The translations under genes were made by a program, and so were the position numbers. 64,000 bases of DNA from Bin5 sp965204705 (lineage in GTDB: Bacteria; Chloroflexota; Anaerolineae; Caldilineales; Caldilineaceae). Location of the stretch: positions 682,001-746,000 of the forward strand of contig OZ242006.1 of the NCBI GenBank assembly GCA_965204705.1, read 5' to 3'. Below, in pieces: positions 50,768 through 63,277 of this stretch. The notes beneath the pieces are model-generated. The model ran no database searches. It worked only from the letters and a program-made list of their open reading frames with translations, and was not told where the DNA came from. The number at the start of each line of letters is the position of its first letter. Position 1 is the stretch's first letter.

Positions 50768-51619
50768 GTGAGTACCATTGACACAATGGAGGATCTGATC
50801 CAGGTCCTCGACGACCACCCCGAATGGCTCGAAGCCCTGCGCGCGCGGCTCTTGTCCCGTGAAGTGCTGGATCTTCCCCATAGCCTTGCCATGTTTGCGG
50901 CCGAGATGCGGGACTTCAAGGCTCAGATGGACCGGTTTGTGGCTGCCACAAATAATCGGTTCGACGGGGTCGACGCCAAATTGGAAACGGTCGATTCCCG
51001 TTTTGATGGGGTCGACGCCCGCTTTGATGGAGTCGACGCCCGCTTTGATAGGGTCGACGCCCGATTGGACGGGGTCGATTCAAGATTGGAATCAGTCGAT
51101 GCCAAATTGGAAACGGTCGACTCCCGTTTTGATGGGGTCGACGCCAGATTGGATGGGCACGATGTCGCGCTTAAGAGAATAACTGACGATCTGGGGCAGC
51201 TAAAGGGTGCCCACGCCAGAAATGCGGCGCTCGAAAGCGCCGCCATTATCGCCAGGGACCTGGGTCTACGGCGGACCAAGAGTCTTTCGCGGGAGGAACT
51301 CCTGGATCTGATCGATTCGGCCGACACCGCTGATATTTCCACTGACGATCTGCGGAGTTTCCGCGTGGCCGATCTGATCATGGAAGCCGCGGCAGAGGAC
51401 GGAGAGATCTGCTATGTAGCCGTGGAAATCTCCTACACCGCCAATGGGAGGGACACATCAAGGGCTATCCGTAACGCCGAGTATATGACTCGATTCACTG
51501 GCAAGCGCTCTTTCGCCGTCGTTTCCGGCCTTCATCGCGACGATCGAATTCAGGAAAGCTTCGAGTCCGGTGAAGTGTTCTGGCACCAGTTGACCGCCGA
51601 AGAACTGAATGCCGAATAA
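50768..51619 (+). CDS. Heptad-repeat protein with C-terminal PD-(D/E)xK-like domain
   Basis: 283 residues. An N-terminal helical part (DLIQVLDDHPEWLEALRARL) is followed by ten perfect seven-residue repeats at residues 65-134 with pattern (F/L)(D/E)xVD(A/S)(R/K), predicted to form a coiled coil. The C-terminal half has VAVEISYTANGRDTSRAIRNAEYM, then KRSFAVVSGLHRDDRI, resembling the nuclease-like domain attached to such coiled coils in DUF3782-type proteins of cyanobacteria and Chloroflexota. I start at GTG 50768 with GGAGA upstream. Function is unknown; the nuclease assignment is weak. Confidence 0.72.
   Translation: MSTIDTMEDLIQVLDDHPEWLEALRARLLSREVLDLPHSLAMFAAEMRDFKAQMDRFVAATNNRFDGVDAKLETVDSRFDGVDARFDGVDARFDRVDARLDGVDSRLESVDAKLETVDSRFDGVDARLDGHDVALKRITDDLGQLKGAHARNAALESAAIIARDLGLRRTKSLSREELLDLIDSADTADISTDDLRSFRVADLIMEAAAEDGEICYVAVEISYTANGRDTSRAIRNAEYMTRFTGKRSFAVVSGLHRDDRIQESFESGEVFWHQLTAEELNAE
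50960..51169 (+). repeat. Ten tandem 21-bp repeats coding heptads
   Basis: In-frame repeats with a core like TTTGATGGGGTCGACGCC, several identical over most of their length. Copy number may vary between strains by slippage. Confidence 0.85.
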
Positions 51620-51755
51620 TCGTTGCATGCGCCTCCGCTTCGCCTGTCCCTCGCGTTGTTTGCGTCAGCGTAACTGATGTATGATTGTGACAAGAATATC
51701 TGTGGCGCGCCAGTGCTGGTGCTGGTCCTCATCTTCCTAACTTCCAGACCCTCCA

Positions 51756-55877
<4,122 letters not shown>

Positions 55878-56372
55878 GGAGAATGACCCGTCGGCGTATT
55901 TCGGAGTCCCTACCGCAACAGCTTCACCACAATACAGTCCAGATAGACTTCACCTTGCATGTTCCGAACCGGCGCCTTGCCGCTGAACGGTATCATGCCC
56001 TATGCCTTCACTGCTGCTTAGGGTAAGTAGCGAGAATACAGGTCTGTGATGGAGTTTGTGTAGACCGAAAAGTAATACTGCCTATAGCTCCGTAATGTGT
56101 CCTTCTGCCCCAACAATACCTGGCAAAAACATTCACATAAGCCGTTTCCCGGCATGGCATCCTGTAAGAAGTGCACGTTGATACACGTTGAACCGGTCCT
56201 GTCGTCATTTCAGACACTCAACTGATGCCAGGTCGTGAGGTGGATTGCACAGAAATCTGCACAAAGAATTGCAAGAAAAGCGCCCTGGGACACAACACGT
56301 CTCGCCGGATCAGTTGGCTGACCCACGGCGATACGAATAGCAATAACGTTCCCGTCAATATGGAGTGACCTG
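55878..56372. other. 495-bp leader region of the rhamnose genes
   Basis: No coding frame with support. It contains two direct copies of CACGTTGA exactly 10 bp apart (56174-56181 and 56184-56191), about 180 bp before rhaA, and TGCACA twice near 56247 and 56258. These could be regulator sites on one face of the helix. Confidence 0.4.
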
Positions 56373-57647
56373 ATGAACTTTGCTACGACATCCAAACAGA
56401 TCGAAGACGCTTACTCCCTGGCCCAGGAACGATACGCGGCCATCGGCGTGGACACAGAGCAGGCTCTGGCATCGTTGCGAGGCGTCCCCATCAGCCTCCA
56501 CTGCTGGCAGGGCGACGACGTGCTTGGCTTTGAAGAACCGGGCCGGGGCCTGGGCGGCGGCCTCATGGCGACCGGCAACTATCCCGGCCGCGCCCGCACT
56601 GTGGACGAACTGCGCAGCGATCTCGATATAGCATACAGCATCATCCCCGGCAATCACCGCCTCAATCTTCACGCGATGTACCCGGATACCGATGAAAGGC
56701 CGGCCCGCAACGAGATCGAGCCGCGCCACTTCCAGGGCTGGGCAGACTGGGCCAAAGAAAATGGCCGCGGCATCGACTTCAACCCGACACTGTTCTCGCA
56801 CCCCCTGGCCGAAGATGGCTTCACCTTGGCCTCTTACGATAACGACATCCGCCAGTTCTGGATCCAACACTGCATCGCCTGCCGCGAGATCGGGAGCTTC
56901 TTCGGCAAAGAGCTGGGCACACCGGCAATGACAAATATCTGGATCCCTGATGGCCTCAAAGACACGCCAGGCGACCGGACAACGCCCCGCCGGCTGCTGA
57001 AAGACGCCTTGGACCAGATTTTTGAGAAGGATATCGATCCCAGCCACAACCGCGACGCCATCGAATGTAAGCTCTTCGGCCTCGGTTCAGAGAGTTACGT
57101 AGTCGGCTCGCACGAATTCTATCTGGGCTACGCGGCGCAGAACGGCCAGGCCCTCTGCCTCGACGCCGGCCACTTTCATCCGACCGAGGTGATCTCCGAC
57201 AAGATATCGGCCTGCCTGCTCTTCGTATCGGAGCTGGTCCTCCACGTGAGCCGCGGCGTACGCTGGGACAGCGACCATGTCGTCACATTCAGCGACGAGC
57301 TGCAGGCAATCATGCAGGAGATCGTACGCGGGGACCATCTGGACCGCGTGCACATCGGCCTGGATTTCTTCGACGCCAGCATCAACCGTGTGGCAGCTTG
57401 GGCAATTGGCACACGCAATTCACTGCGCGCCCTGCTGCTGGCGCTGCTTGAGCCGAGAGAAGAGATGCAGGAGATCGAACGCAAAGCCGATTTCACCACC
57501 CGCCTGGCGCTGATGGAAGAGTTGAAGGCGATGCCGCACGCGGCCGTCTGGGATTACCACTGTCTGCAGCAGGATGTGCCGGTGGGCATGGCCTTTCTCG
57601 AGGAGATTCGACAGTACGAGAAGGATGTGCAGTCGCTTCGAGACTGA
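56373..57647 (+). CDS. rhaA: L-rhamnose isomerase
   Basis: 424-residue metal-dependent aldose-ketose isomerase (L-rhamnose to L-rhamnulose), of normal length. Diagnostic segments are VPISLHCWQGDDVLGFE, TGNYPGRARTVDELRSDL, LNLHAMYPDT, GIDFNPTLFSHP, CLDAGHFHPTE and VHIGLDFFDASINR, which supply the Glu, Asp and His ligands of the two Mn sites. GGAG lies 8 nt before the ATG. It is followed after 65 bp by rhamnulokinase, so the two act in sequence. Confidence 0.95.
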   Translation: MNFATTSKQIEDAYSLAQERYAAIGVDTEQALASLRGVPISLHCWQGDDVLGFEEPGRGLGGGLMATGNYPGRARTVDELRSDLDIAYSIIPGNHRLNLHAMYPDTDERPARNEIEPRHFQGWADWAKENGRGIDFNPTLFSHPLAEDGFTLASYDNDIRQFWIQHCIACREIGSFFGKELGTPAMTNIWIPDGLKDTPGDRTTPRRLLKDALDQIFEKDIDPSHNRDAIECKLFGLGSESYVVGSHEFYLGYAAQNGQALCLDAGHFHPTEVISDKISACLLFVSELVLHVSRGVRWDSDHVVTFSDELQAIMQEIVRGDHLDRVHIGLDFFDASINRVAAWAIGTRNSLRALLLALLEPREEMQEIERKADFTTRLALMEELKAMPHAAVWDYHCLQQDVPVGMAFLEEIRQYEKDVQSLRD

Positions 57648-57712
57648 CTATTACCGCCTTGGCAGTGGACAAGAGCCCCTTCCCGCTAGGATAGCACCCA
57701 ACAGGACGACCC

Positions 57713-59155
57713 ATGACAAGCAAACGCGCTACCGTTCTCGCCATCGATATCGGCGCTGAGTCCGGCCGCGTCATGGCGGTCCACTTCGATGGTTCCGGCC
57801 TGCAGCTGGAAGAGGTACATCGCTTTCCCAACTACGCGCTGACCGTCAACGGCGTACTGCAATGGGACATTCTCCACCTCTGGCGAGAAGTACAGGCCGG
57901 CATCGACCGCAGCAGAGCCCATGCAGCCGAACCCCCCGCCAGCCTCGCCGTCGACACCTGGGGCGTAGACTTCGGCCTCCTCGACCGCGACGGAAATCTC
58001 ATCGGCAACCCGGTCTGCTACCGGGACAGCCGCACCGAAGGGATGATGGACGCGGTCTTCGCCCGCGTCCCCAAGGCAGAGGTGTTCGCGCAGACCGGCA
58101 TCCAGTTCATGGCGATCAATACGCTCTACCAGATGGTGAGCCTCGTAGAGAGCAATTCACCCCATCTGCAGATTGCCGCGCGCTTCCTCACAGTTCCCGA
58201 TCTGCTCAACTACTGGTTGAGCGGTGCCCAGGTGTGCGAATTCAGCAACGCCACCACCACCCAGATGCTCAACCCCTTCACCCGTTCCTGGGCCGGTGAC
58301 ATGCTCGACGCGCTCGGAATCCCTCTCGAACTCTTCCCGGAAGTCGTGCAACCGGGAACGCGCCTGGGGACCTTCAATGACATCCCTGTCATCGCACCGG
58401 CCTGTCACGACACCGGCAGCGCAGTCGCCGGCGTCCCAGCCCAGACCGAAAACTTCGCCTATATCAGCAGCGGCACCTGGAGCCTCGTTGGCCTTGAATC
58501 GCCACAGCCAGTCGTCAACGAAGCGGCCCTCGCCGTCAACGCCACCAACGAAGGCGGCGTCTACGGCACTTTCCGTCTGCTCAAAAACGTGATGGGCCTC
58601 TGGCTGTTGCAGCAGTGTCGGTCTACCTGGGAACAGTGTGGGAGGCCCTACTCCTACCCCGAGCTGGTTTCGCTGGCAGAGTCGGCCGATCCTCTGCGCT
58701 CCTTCGTCGATCCCAACCACGACCACTTCCTGCCCCCTGGCGACCATCCCGCGCACATCCAGTCCTTCTGCCGGCAGAGCGGCCAACCGCTCCCGGAGAG
58801 CGATGCCGACATCGCTCGCTGTGTATTCGACAGTCTGGCCCTGGCCTATCGCGATGTGCTCCGGGAACTGCAGTCCCTGACCGGAAGCCCCATCGAAGTC
58901 ATTCATGTGGTGGGCGGCGGATCCCGCAACCGGCTCCTGAACCAGCTCACCGCCGACGCCTCCGGCATCCCTGTGCTGGCCGGTCCGGGTGAAGCGACCG
59001 TAATCGGCAACGCGCTCATACAGCTCATCAGCCTGGGCGAGTTGGCCAACCTCGATGAGGGCCGTCAATTGGTAGCCGAAATCGGCGCCCTGGAGCTGTT
59101 CGATCCCAAAGATCAGGACTCCTGGCAGGACGTCAAGACGCCCGCAATCGATTGA
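57713..59155 (+). CDS. rhaB: Rhamnulokinase
   Basis: 480-residue FGGY-family kinase that phosphorylates L-rhamnulose at C1. The N-terminal ATP-binding fold has LAIDIGAESGRVMAV, and VDTWGVDFGLLDRDGN is the rhamnulokinase hallmark. The C-terminal domain has ISSGTWSLVGLE and IHVVGGGSRNRLLNQLTADA. It follows rhaA. The third enzyme, rhamnulose-1-phosphate aldolase, is not in the window. Confidence 0.95.
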   Translation: MTSKRATVLAIDIGAESGRVMAVHFDGSGLQLEEVHRFPNYALTVNGVLQWDILHLWREVQAGIDRSRAHAAEPPASLAVDTWGVDFGLLDRDGNLIGNPVCYRDSRTEGMMDAVFARVPKAEVFAQTGIQFMAINTLYQMVSLVESNSPHLQIAARFLTVPDLLNYWLSGAQVCEFSNATTTQMLNPFTRSWAGDMLDALGIPLELFPEVVQPGTRLGTFNDIPVIAPACHDTGSAVAGVPAQTENFAYISSGTWSLVGLESPQPVVNEAALAVNATNEGGVYGTFRLLKNVMGLWLLQQCRSTWEQCGRPYSYPELVSLAESADPLRSFVDPNHDHFLPPGDHPAHIQSFCRQSGQPLPESDADIARCVFDSLALAYRDVLRELQSLTGSPIEVIHVVGGGSRNRLLNQLTADASGIPVLAGPGEATVIGNALIQLISLGELANLDEGRQLVAEIGALELFDPKDQDSWQDVKTPAID

Positions 59156-59352
59156 GGATGTCTTCTTTGCAGGAATGAGCAGAGAGGACTGGGACGCGGC
59201 AGCAGGGCATCACTCCCCACACGTCCCCGGACGGGGATTCTTCCCGGACTACACAATACAATAAATTGGAGCAAAGCGGCCCAACGAAATTGACGCACTT
59301 CCAGCCTGGGCCTGCCCCGCTGCGTCGCAGCCCATCCGCGAAACCGGACGCG

Positions 59353-60123
59353 CTAATCCTTCTTCTTGCCGCGCGAAAACGAGACCCGCAGGTGGCTGTC
59401 CGCCGCGTGGGGCGCGGCAAGGCCGTTGTCCATGCGCAGCAACTCGCGCTGGCGTGGCGACAGATCCTCCAGCCAGCCCTCCTGGAAGCCGTCGTGGGGA
59501 TCGACCTGGAAGATCAGCGCGCTCTTGCGGTAGTGACCGAACAGCGCATGGCGATCCGTCACCGTATGATTGGCCCCCCCACCGTGCCAGCACTGGCCGT
59601 TGAAAACGAGTACACTGCCGGCTGGCGCAGCCAGCTGGTGAACATGCTTCACATCCATACCCTCCGGCGGCCCCGCCATTCCGCTCCTGTGAGAGCCGGG
59701 CACGATGCGCGTGCCGCCGTTTTCCGTCGTGAAGTCATCTAGCAGCCACACCGTATTGACCATAACCGGCGATCCCATATTCAACAGATCGAAGCGGATA
59801 TCGCTGTGCAGACCCTGCACCGGGTCTCCCGGTCGGACGATGCGCGCGTTCAGACTGCCTAGAATGATCTGTTTCCCCAGCACATACTCGATGACCGGCA
59901 GCGTGCGCGGATGATCGATCAACGGGTGATAGAGCGGGTCGAGCACGGGAAGGTTGCTCACGTGGCCGGCCTGGCCCAGAAACCGCTGTTCGCCCTTAAG
60001 CCTTGCGGCCCACTCTGCCAGCGAAGCGCGCAAAGCCTCCACCTCCGCTCCACTCAGCACACCCTCCAGCACGGTGAAGCCGTAAACATCCATCTCCCAA
60101 AACGCCTGCTGCAGTGATTCCAT
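59353..60123 (-). CDS. Phytanoyl-CoA dioxygenase (PhyH) family protein
   Basis: 256-residue Fe(II)/2-oxoglutarate oxygenase. The metal site has His and Asp in LHSDIRFD and the distal His in CWHGGGANHT. ENGGTRIVPGSHRSG is the usual PhyH loop. It is the shortest PhyH here and its sequence around the metal site differs from the 11404/36478 pair, so it is a separate subfamily. It is transcribed after another PhyH gene with a 48-bp gap. Substrate unknown. Confidence 0.88.
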   Translation of the reverse strand: MESLQQAFWEMDVYGFTVLEGVLSGAEVEALRASLAEWAARLKGEQRFLGQAGHVSNLPVLDPLYHPLIDHPRTLPVIEYVLGKQIILGSLNARIVRPGDPVQGLHSDIRFDLLNMGSPVMVNTVWLLDDFTTENGGTRIVPGSHRSGMAGPPEGMDVKHVHQLAAPAGSVLVFNGQCWHGGGANHTVTDRHALFGHYRKSALIFQVDPHDGFQEGWLEDLSPRQRELLRMDNGLAAPHAADSHLRVSFSRGKKKD

Positions 60124-60171
60124 CTGGCCGCCTTCCTCTTCGTTAAGGTGCGTTCAGTTGCGGTCCGGGGT

Positions 60172-61098
60172 TCAACAGATCATGCCCCGCTTGGATTCTA
60201 TCCCGTGCGCAATCGGATTGTCCCCGATCCAGCGCTCGTCCACCGGTTCGGATGCCAGCTGGTAGCGCGTGTCGGTCGACAGCCGAATCCGGTTGGTCTG
60301 GTTGTCCATGCTGGCGTGCATCGTGTACATGCTGAATACTAGCAGATCGCCCATCGCGTAATCGGTAGTCAGCCAGCGATTCCCCAATTCGGCCCGTGCG
60401 GAAACGGCATCCAGGGAATAAGCGCCGCCATTGGGATGCTGCCACAGCTTCTCCCCCGATTCGATCTCCTCGGCATCGGGATAGTTGGTGCAGTAGGCAT
60501 CGACGTCCAAAGTTCCGTAGTCGGCTTTGATCTCTTCGAAGCGGTGGGAGTTCTCCAGGACCATCAATCCGCCCATATCGAGGGGGATGTCCCCTAGCGG
60601 CGTCCAGCTCGTATGCAGCCGCTGCGTACCGCGTCCCATAAAGACGATGTCATAATGGGGCGGCGTGGCCGTCGTCTCGCCCGGCGGTTTCGAGCGGCAC
60701 CACGTATAATCGAAATGGCGCACCTCCCCACCCAGAAACTGTCTGTAGAAATGCATCATCGGCCCGTCATAGAGCAGTTCGAGAAGAGGGGCATTGTCCT
60801 TTGTCAGCTCCACCATGAACGCGTTCTCAAACTCGGCATGGGCAACACCCTCCTCCAGGGGATGGTCCGGATCCAGGCAGCCGGCAGCGTCAAGCTTCCT
60901 CAGCATTTCCAGCCGCGCCTCCAGAACCTGGTTTCGATCCAGCAGACCGGGCAGGAACAGATAGCCGTCCTGCTCGAACCGCCAGCGCAGCTCCTTCATG
61001 TCGGAAACAGCATCGCTCGACGAGCGCAGCGGCCCAAACGCCCCCGGTGACGTATCGAGTAGACTACCTTGAAAGCTGGGCGAAATCGAAAGATCCAT
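60172..61098 (-). CDS. Phytanoyl-CoA dioxygenase (PhyH) family protein
   Basis: 308-residue oxygenase with His and Asp in PPHYDIVFMG, distal His in YTMHASMDNQT and the 2-oxoglutarate Arg region RIRLSTDTRYQ, which resembles the PhyH at 11404. The leading MKELRWRFEQDGYLFLPGLLD is typical. It lies between a zinc alcohol dehydrogenase (64 bp away) and the next PhyH, on the same strand, which suggests one operon. AGGAACG lies before the ATG. Confidence 0.88.
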   Translation of the reverse strand: MDLSISPSFQGSLLDTSPGAFGPLRSSSDAVSDMKELRWRFEQDGYLFLPGLLDRNQVLEARLEMLRKLDAAGCLDPDHPLEEGVAHAEFENAFMVELTKDNAPLLELLYDGPMMHFYRQFLGGEVRHFDYTWCRSKPPGETTATPPHYDIVFMGRGTQRLHTSWTPLGDIPLDMGGLMVLENSHRFEEIKADYGTLDVDAYCTNYPDAEEIESGEKLWQHPNGGAYSLDAVSARAELGNRWLTTDYAMGDLLVFSMYTMHASMDNQTNRIRLSTDTRYQLASEPVDERWIGDNPIAHGIESKRGMIC

Positions 61099-61162
61099 CG
61101 TTCCTGTACTCCAATTGCTGTGTGAGTCTCGGTGGATTGGTCAAAGGCGCATCCTGTCGTCG

Positions 61163-62179
61163 CTATGCCCAGGGATCGACCACGATCTTGGCGGCTTCAC
61201 CCTGTGCCAGCAGTCCGAATCCCGTCTGGAGCTGGCTCATCGGCAACTCATGGCTGATCAGCAGATCGATGAGGGGTGACTGCCGGATAACCTTCATTAC
61301 TTTGGCGTAATCGCCCATATTGTAGAGCCAGGATCCGACGACGGTCAATCCTTTGCGAATCATGTCGTTACTTATGGTAATCGTAAGCTCATCACGGCAT
61401 TCGCCGACAAAAGCCACGCGACCGCGGCGACGTGTGGCGTCAATGCAAAGCCGCTCTGCCGCGACGCGACCGGAACAGTCCACCGCGCAGTCCACGCCCC
61501 TGCCTTCCGTCAGGCTGCGGATTCTCTGCAGAATGTCCGGATCGCTGGGGTCGAGTACCGTTTCGGCTCCCATCTCCAGCGCCCGGTTCGCCCGCCACGG
61601 CGCCGGTTCAACGCCGATTACCCGCGCATTGCGAAAGCGCGCGTTGACAACCGCGCCAAGCCCGACCGGCCCCAGGCCGGTGACCAGCACCGTGTCCTGC
61701 GAGTTGACGCCGATCGCCTCGAACCCGCCAAATGAGGCGCCGATGCCGTCAATCGCCATCGTCGCCTGCGCATAACTCACGTCGTCGGGGAGCCTGGGCA
61801 GCAGCCACGCCGGCTTGAGCGTGTAGTGGGCAAACGTGCCCGAGCCGGCCGTCGAGCCATGCACCGCGCCGAAATCGTGGCTGTCTTCACAGTAGATATA
61901 GTCCCCGCTCATACAGAGGTGACAGCGTCCGCACGAAAACTGCGGCAGTACGACCACCCGATCCCCTACGCTGACCGGCCCCCGCTCAGCCACCTCCACC
62001 ACTTCCCCCACGCCCTCATGGCCAATCACAGCCTGACTCTGGCCGGCCATCCATAGCTTGTATTCAGTGCACAGCGCCGAGGCACGGACCTTGACGACCG
62101 CCCAGTCCGCTTTCGCCTGCGGATCGGGCAACTCGTTAAACGCGACCTGCCGCTCACCGGTGATAGCTGCCTGGATCAC
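61163..62179 (-). CDS. Zinc-dependent alcohol dehydrogenase (MDR family)
   Basis: 338-residue medium-chain dehydrogenase. Catalytic zinc ligands are Cys in SALCTEYK and His-Glu in IGHEGVGEV. The structural zinc site is CGRCHLC with a later Cys in YIYCED. The NAD-binding loop is VTGLGPVGLGAV. I prefer GTG 62179 (protein begins IQAAITGERQVAF) with AGGGGG upstream, not the earlier GTG at 62224, whose ribosome binding site would overlap it. Flanked by PhyH genes, it may oxidise an alcohol formed by one of them. Substrate unknown. Confidence 0.88.
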   Translation of the reverse strand: MIQAAITGERQVAFNELPDPQAKADWAVVKVRASALCTEYKLWMAGQSQAVIGHEGVGEVVEVAERGPVSVGDRVVVLPQFSCGRCHLCMSGDYIYCEDSHDFGAVHGSTAGSGTFAHYTLKPAWLLPRLPDDVSYAQATMAIDGIGASFGGFEAIGVNSQDTVLVTGLGPVGLGAVVNARFRNARVIGVEPAPWRANRALEMGAETVLDPSDPDILQRIRSLTEGRGVDCAVDCSGRVAAERLCIDATRRRGRVAFVGECRDELTITISNDMIRKGLTVVGSWLYNMGDYAKVMKVIRQSPLIDLLISHELPMSQLQTGFGLLAQGEAAKIVVDPWA

Positions 62180-62320
62180 AAAACGCCCCCTTTTTGGTCC
62201 AACCGTCCGATTGCGTGTGGTCACCCTCCACCGGGGTTGACCGCACCTGTCGCCTTGGCGGAAGAGAGTTCGGTCAATATGGTAGAGATGAGGAATGAAG
62301 TGCTGTGCGCCGCGCCGGTC

Positions 62321-63178
62321 TCAGAACATCCCCTCTTTCGGCCCCCGGCCCCACGGAATCGCCTCCACATCACCCGAATAGCGGGGAATCAAGGCCTGGA
62401 CCTCCGGAGCAGCCTGTTCGGACCATGCAGCCCATTCGCCGTTCTCCGTGACATGCCCTGCGACAAGCGCCTGGACAGTCTCCGGCAAAGCGGCAAGGGT
62501 GGCCCAGTACCAGATAGTCAGTACCGTACGCCACTGGTCGCTCTGATTCCCATGCGCTGAGTGCAACAGCCGCGCATCGCCAATGACCACGTCCCCCGCC
62601 CGCACAGGTACATCGACCTCGCCTTCAGCCTTCTGAAATGCCGGGTGACTCATGTCCTTGGCGCGGCCCACTTCGTCCCCGTCGTGCGCTCGGCGATCCA
62701 TGTCGTGCAGCGCGTGACGCTTCAGGTGCGACCCCGGGATCAAGCGCAGACACCCGTTGTCCGGGCTGGTGTCAACCAGGTAGTACATCAGAAAGTACTG
62801 CTGCGGCTGGTCGGTGTAGCTGATTGGATGTTCCCACAGTACGCCGTCCTGATGCCAGTAGAGAGGAGGACTGTGCGGCGGCTTGCTGATGACAAATCCG
62901 CTCCAGACCTTGGGCTCATCAAAACCCAGCTGCGCCAGGGCTCCCAACGCACCCGGATAGGCGATGAGTTCGGGAAATGCAGGGTGGGGATACTTCCAAT
63001 ACGGAATGATGCAGCCCTGCGACCGGTGCCGTTCAAAATGCTCCTCATCCTCCTGCGCGATCGTCCATTCGCTCATGGCATTCAGCTTGGCCACCATCTC
63101 CGGTTCCAATACATTCTCGAAGATACAGAAGCCGTCGCGTATGAGCTGGTCTCGCTTCTCAACTGCGGTTATCGGCAT
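62321..63178 (-). CDS. Phytanoyl-CoA dioxygenase (PhyH) family protein
   Basis: 285-residue oxygenase with His and Asp in YWHQDGVLW, distal His in LLHSAHGNQ and a C-terminal Arg in WRTVLTIWY. DNGCLRLIPGSHLKRH is the family loop. This is closer to the classical PhyH/ectoine-hydroxylase-like group than the other copies. GGAGG lies before the ATG. It is the first of the minus-strand set PhyH, alcohol dehydrogenase, PhyH, PhyH. Confidence 0.88.
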   Translation of the reverse strand: MPITAVEKRDQLIRDGFCIFENVLEPEMVAKLNAMSEWTIAQEDEEHFERHRSQGCIIPYWKYPHPAFPELIAYPGALGALAQLGFDEPKVWSGFVISKPPHSPPLYWHQDGVLWEHPISYTDQPQQYFLMYYLVDTSPDNGCLRLIPGSHLKRHALHDMDRRAHDGDEVGRAKDMSHPAFQKAEGEVDVPVRAGDVVIGDARLLHSAHGNQSDQWRTVLTIWYWATLAALPETVQALVAGHVTENGEWAAWSEQAAPEVQALIPRYSGDVEAIPWGRGPKEGMF

Positions 63179-63277
63179 GGCTGAACCTCCATACTTTCCG
63201 ATTGCGGATGTCGGCTAAAAATTTTATCGGGAACAGGGAGTACAGATCTGCGTTTGCGGGGGTGCCGTGGCGGAGGG

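Noticed and set aside
50960..51169. Tandem 21-bp repeats considered as a CRISPR or VNTR array
   Set aside because: No spacers, multiple of three, in frame with a gene; they encode coiled-coil heptads.
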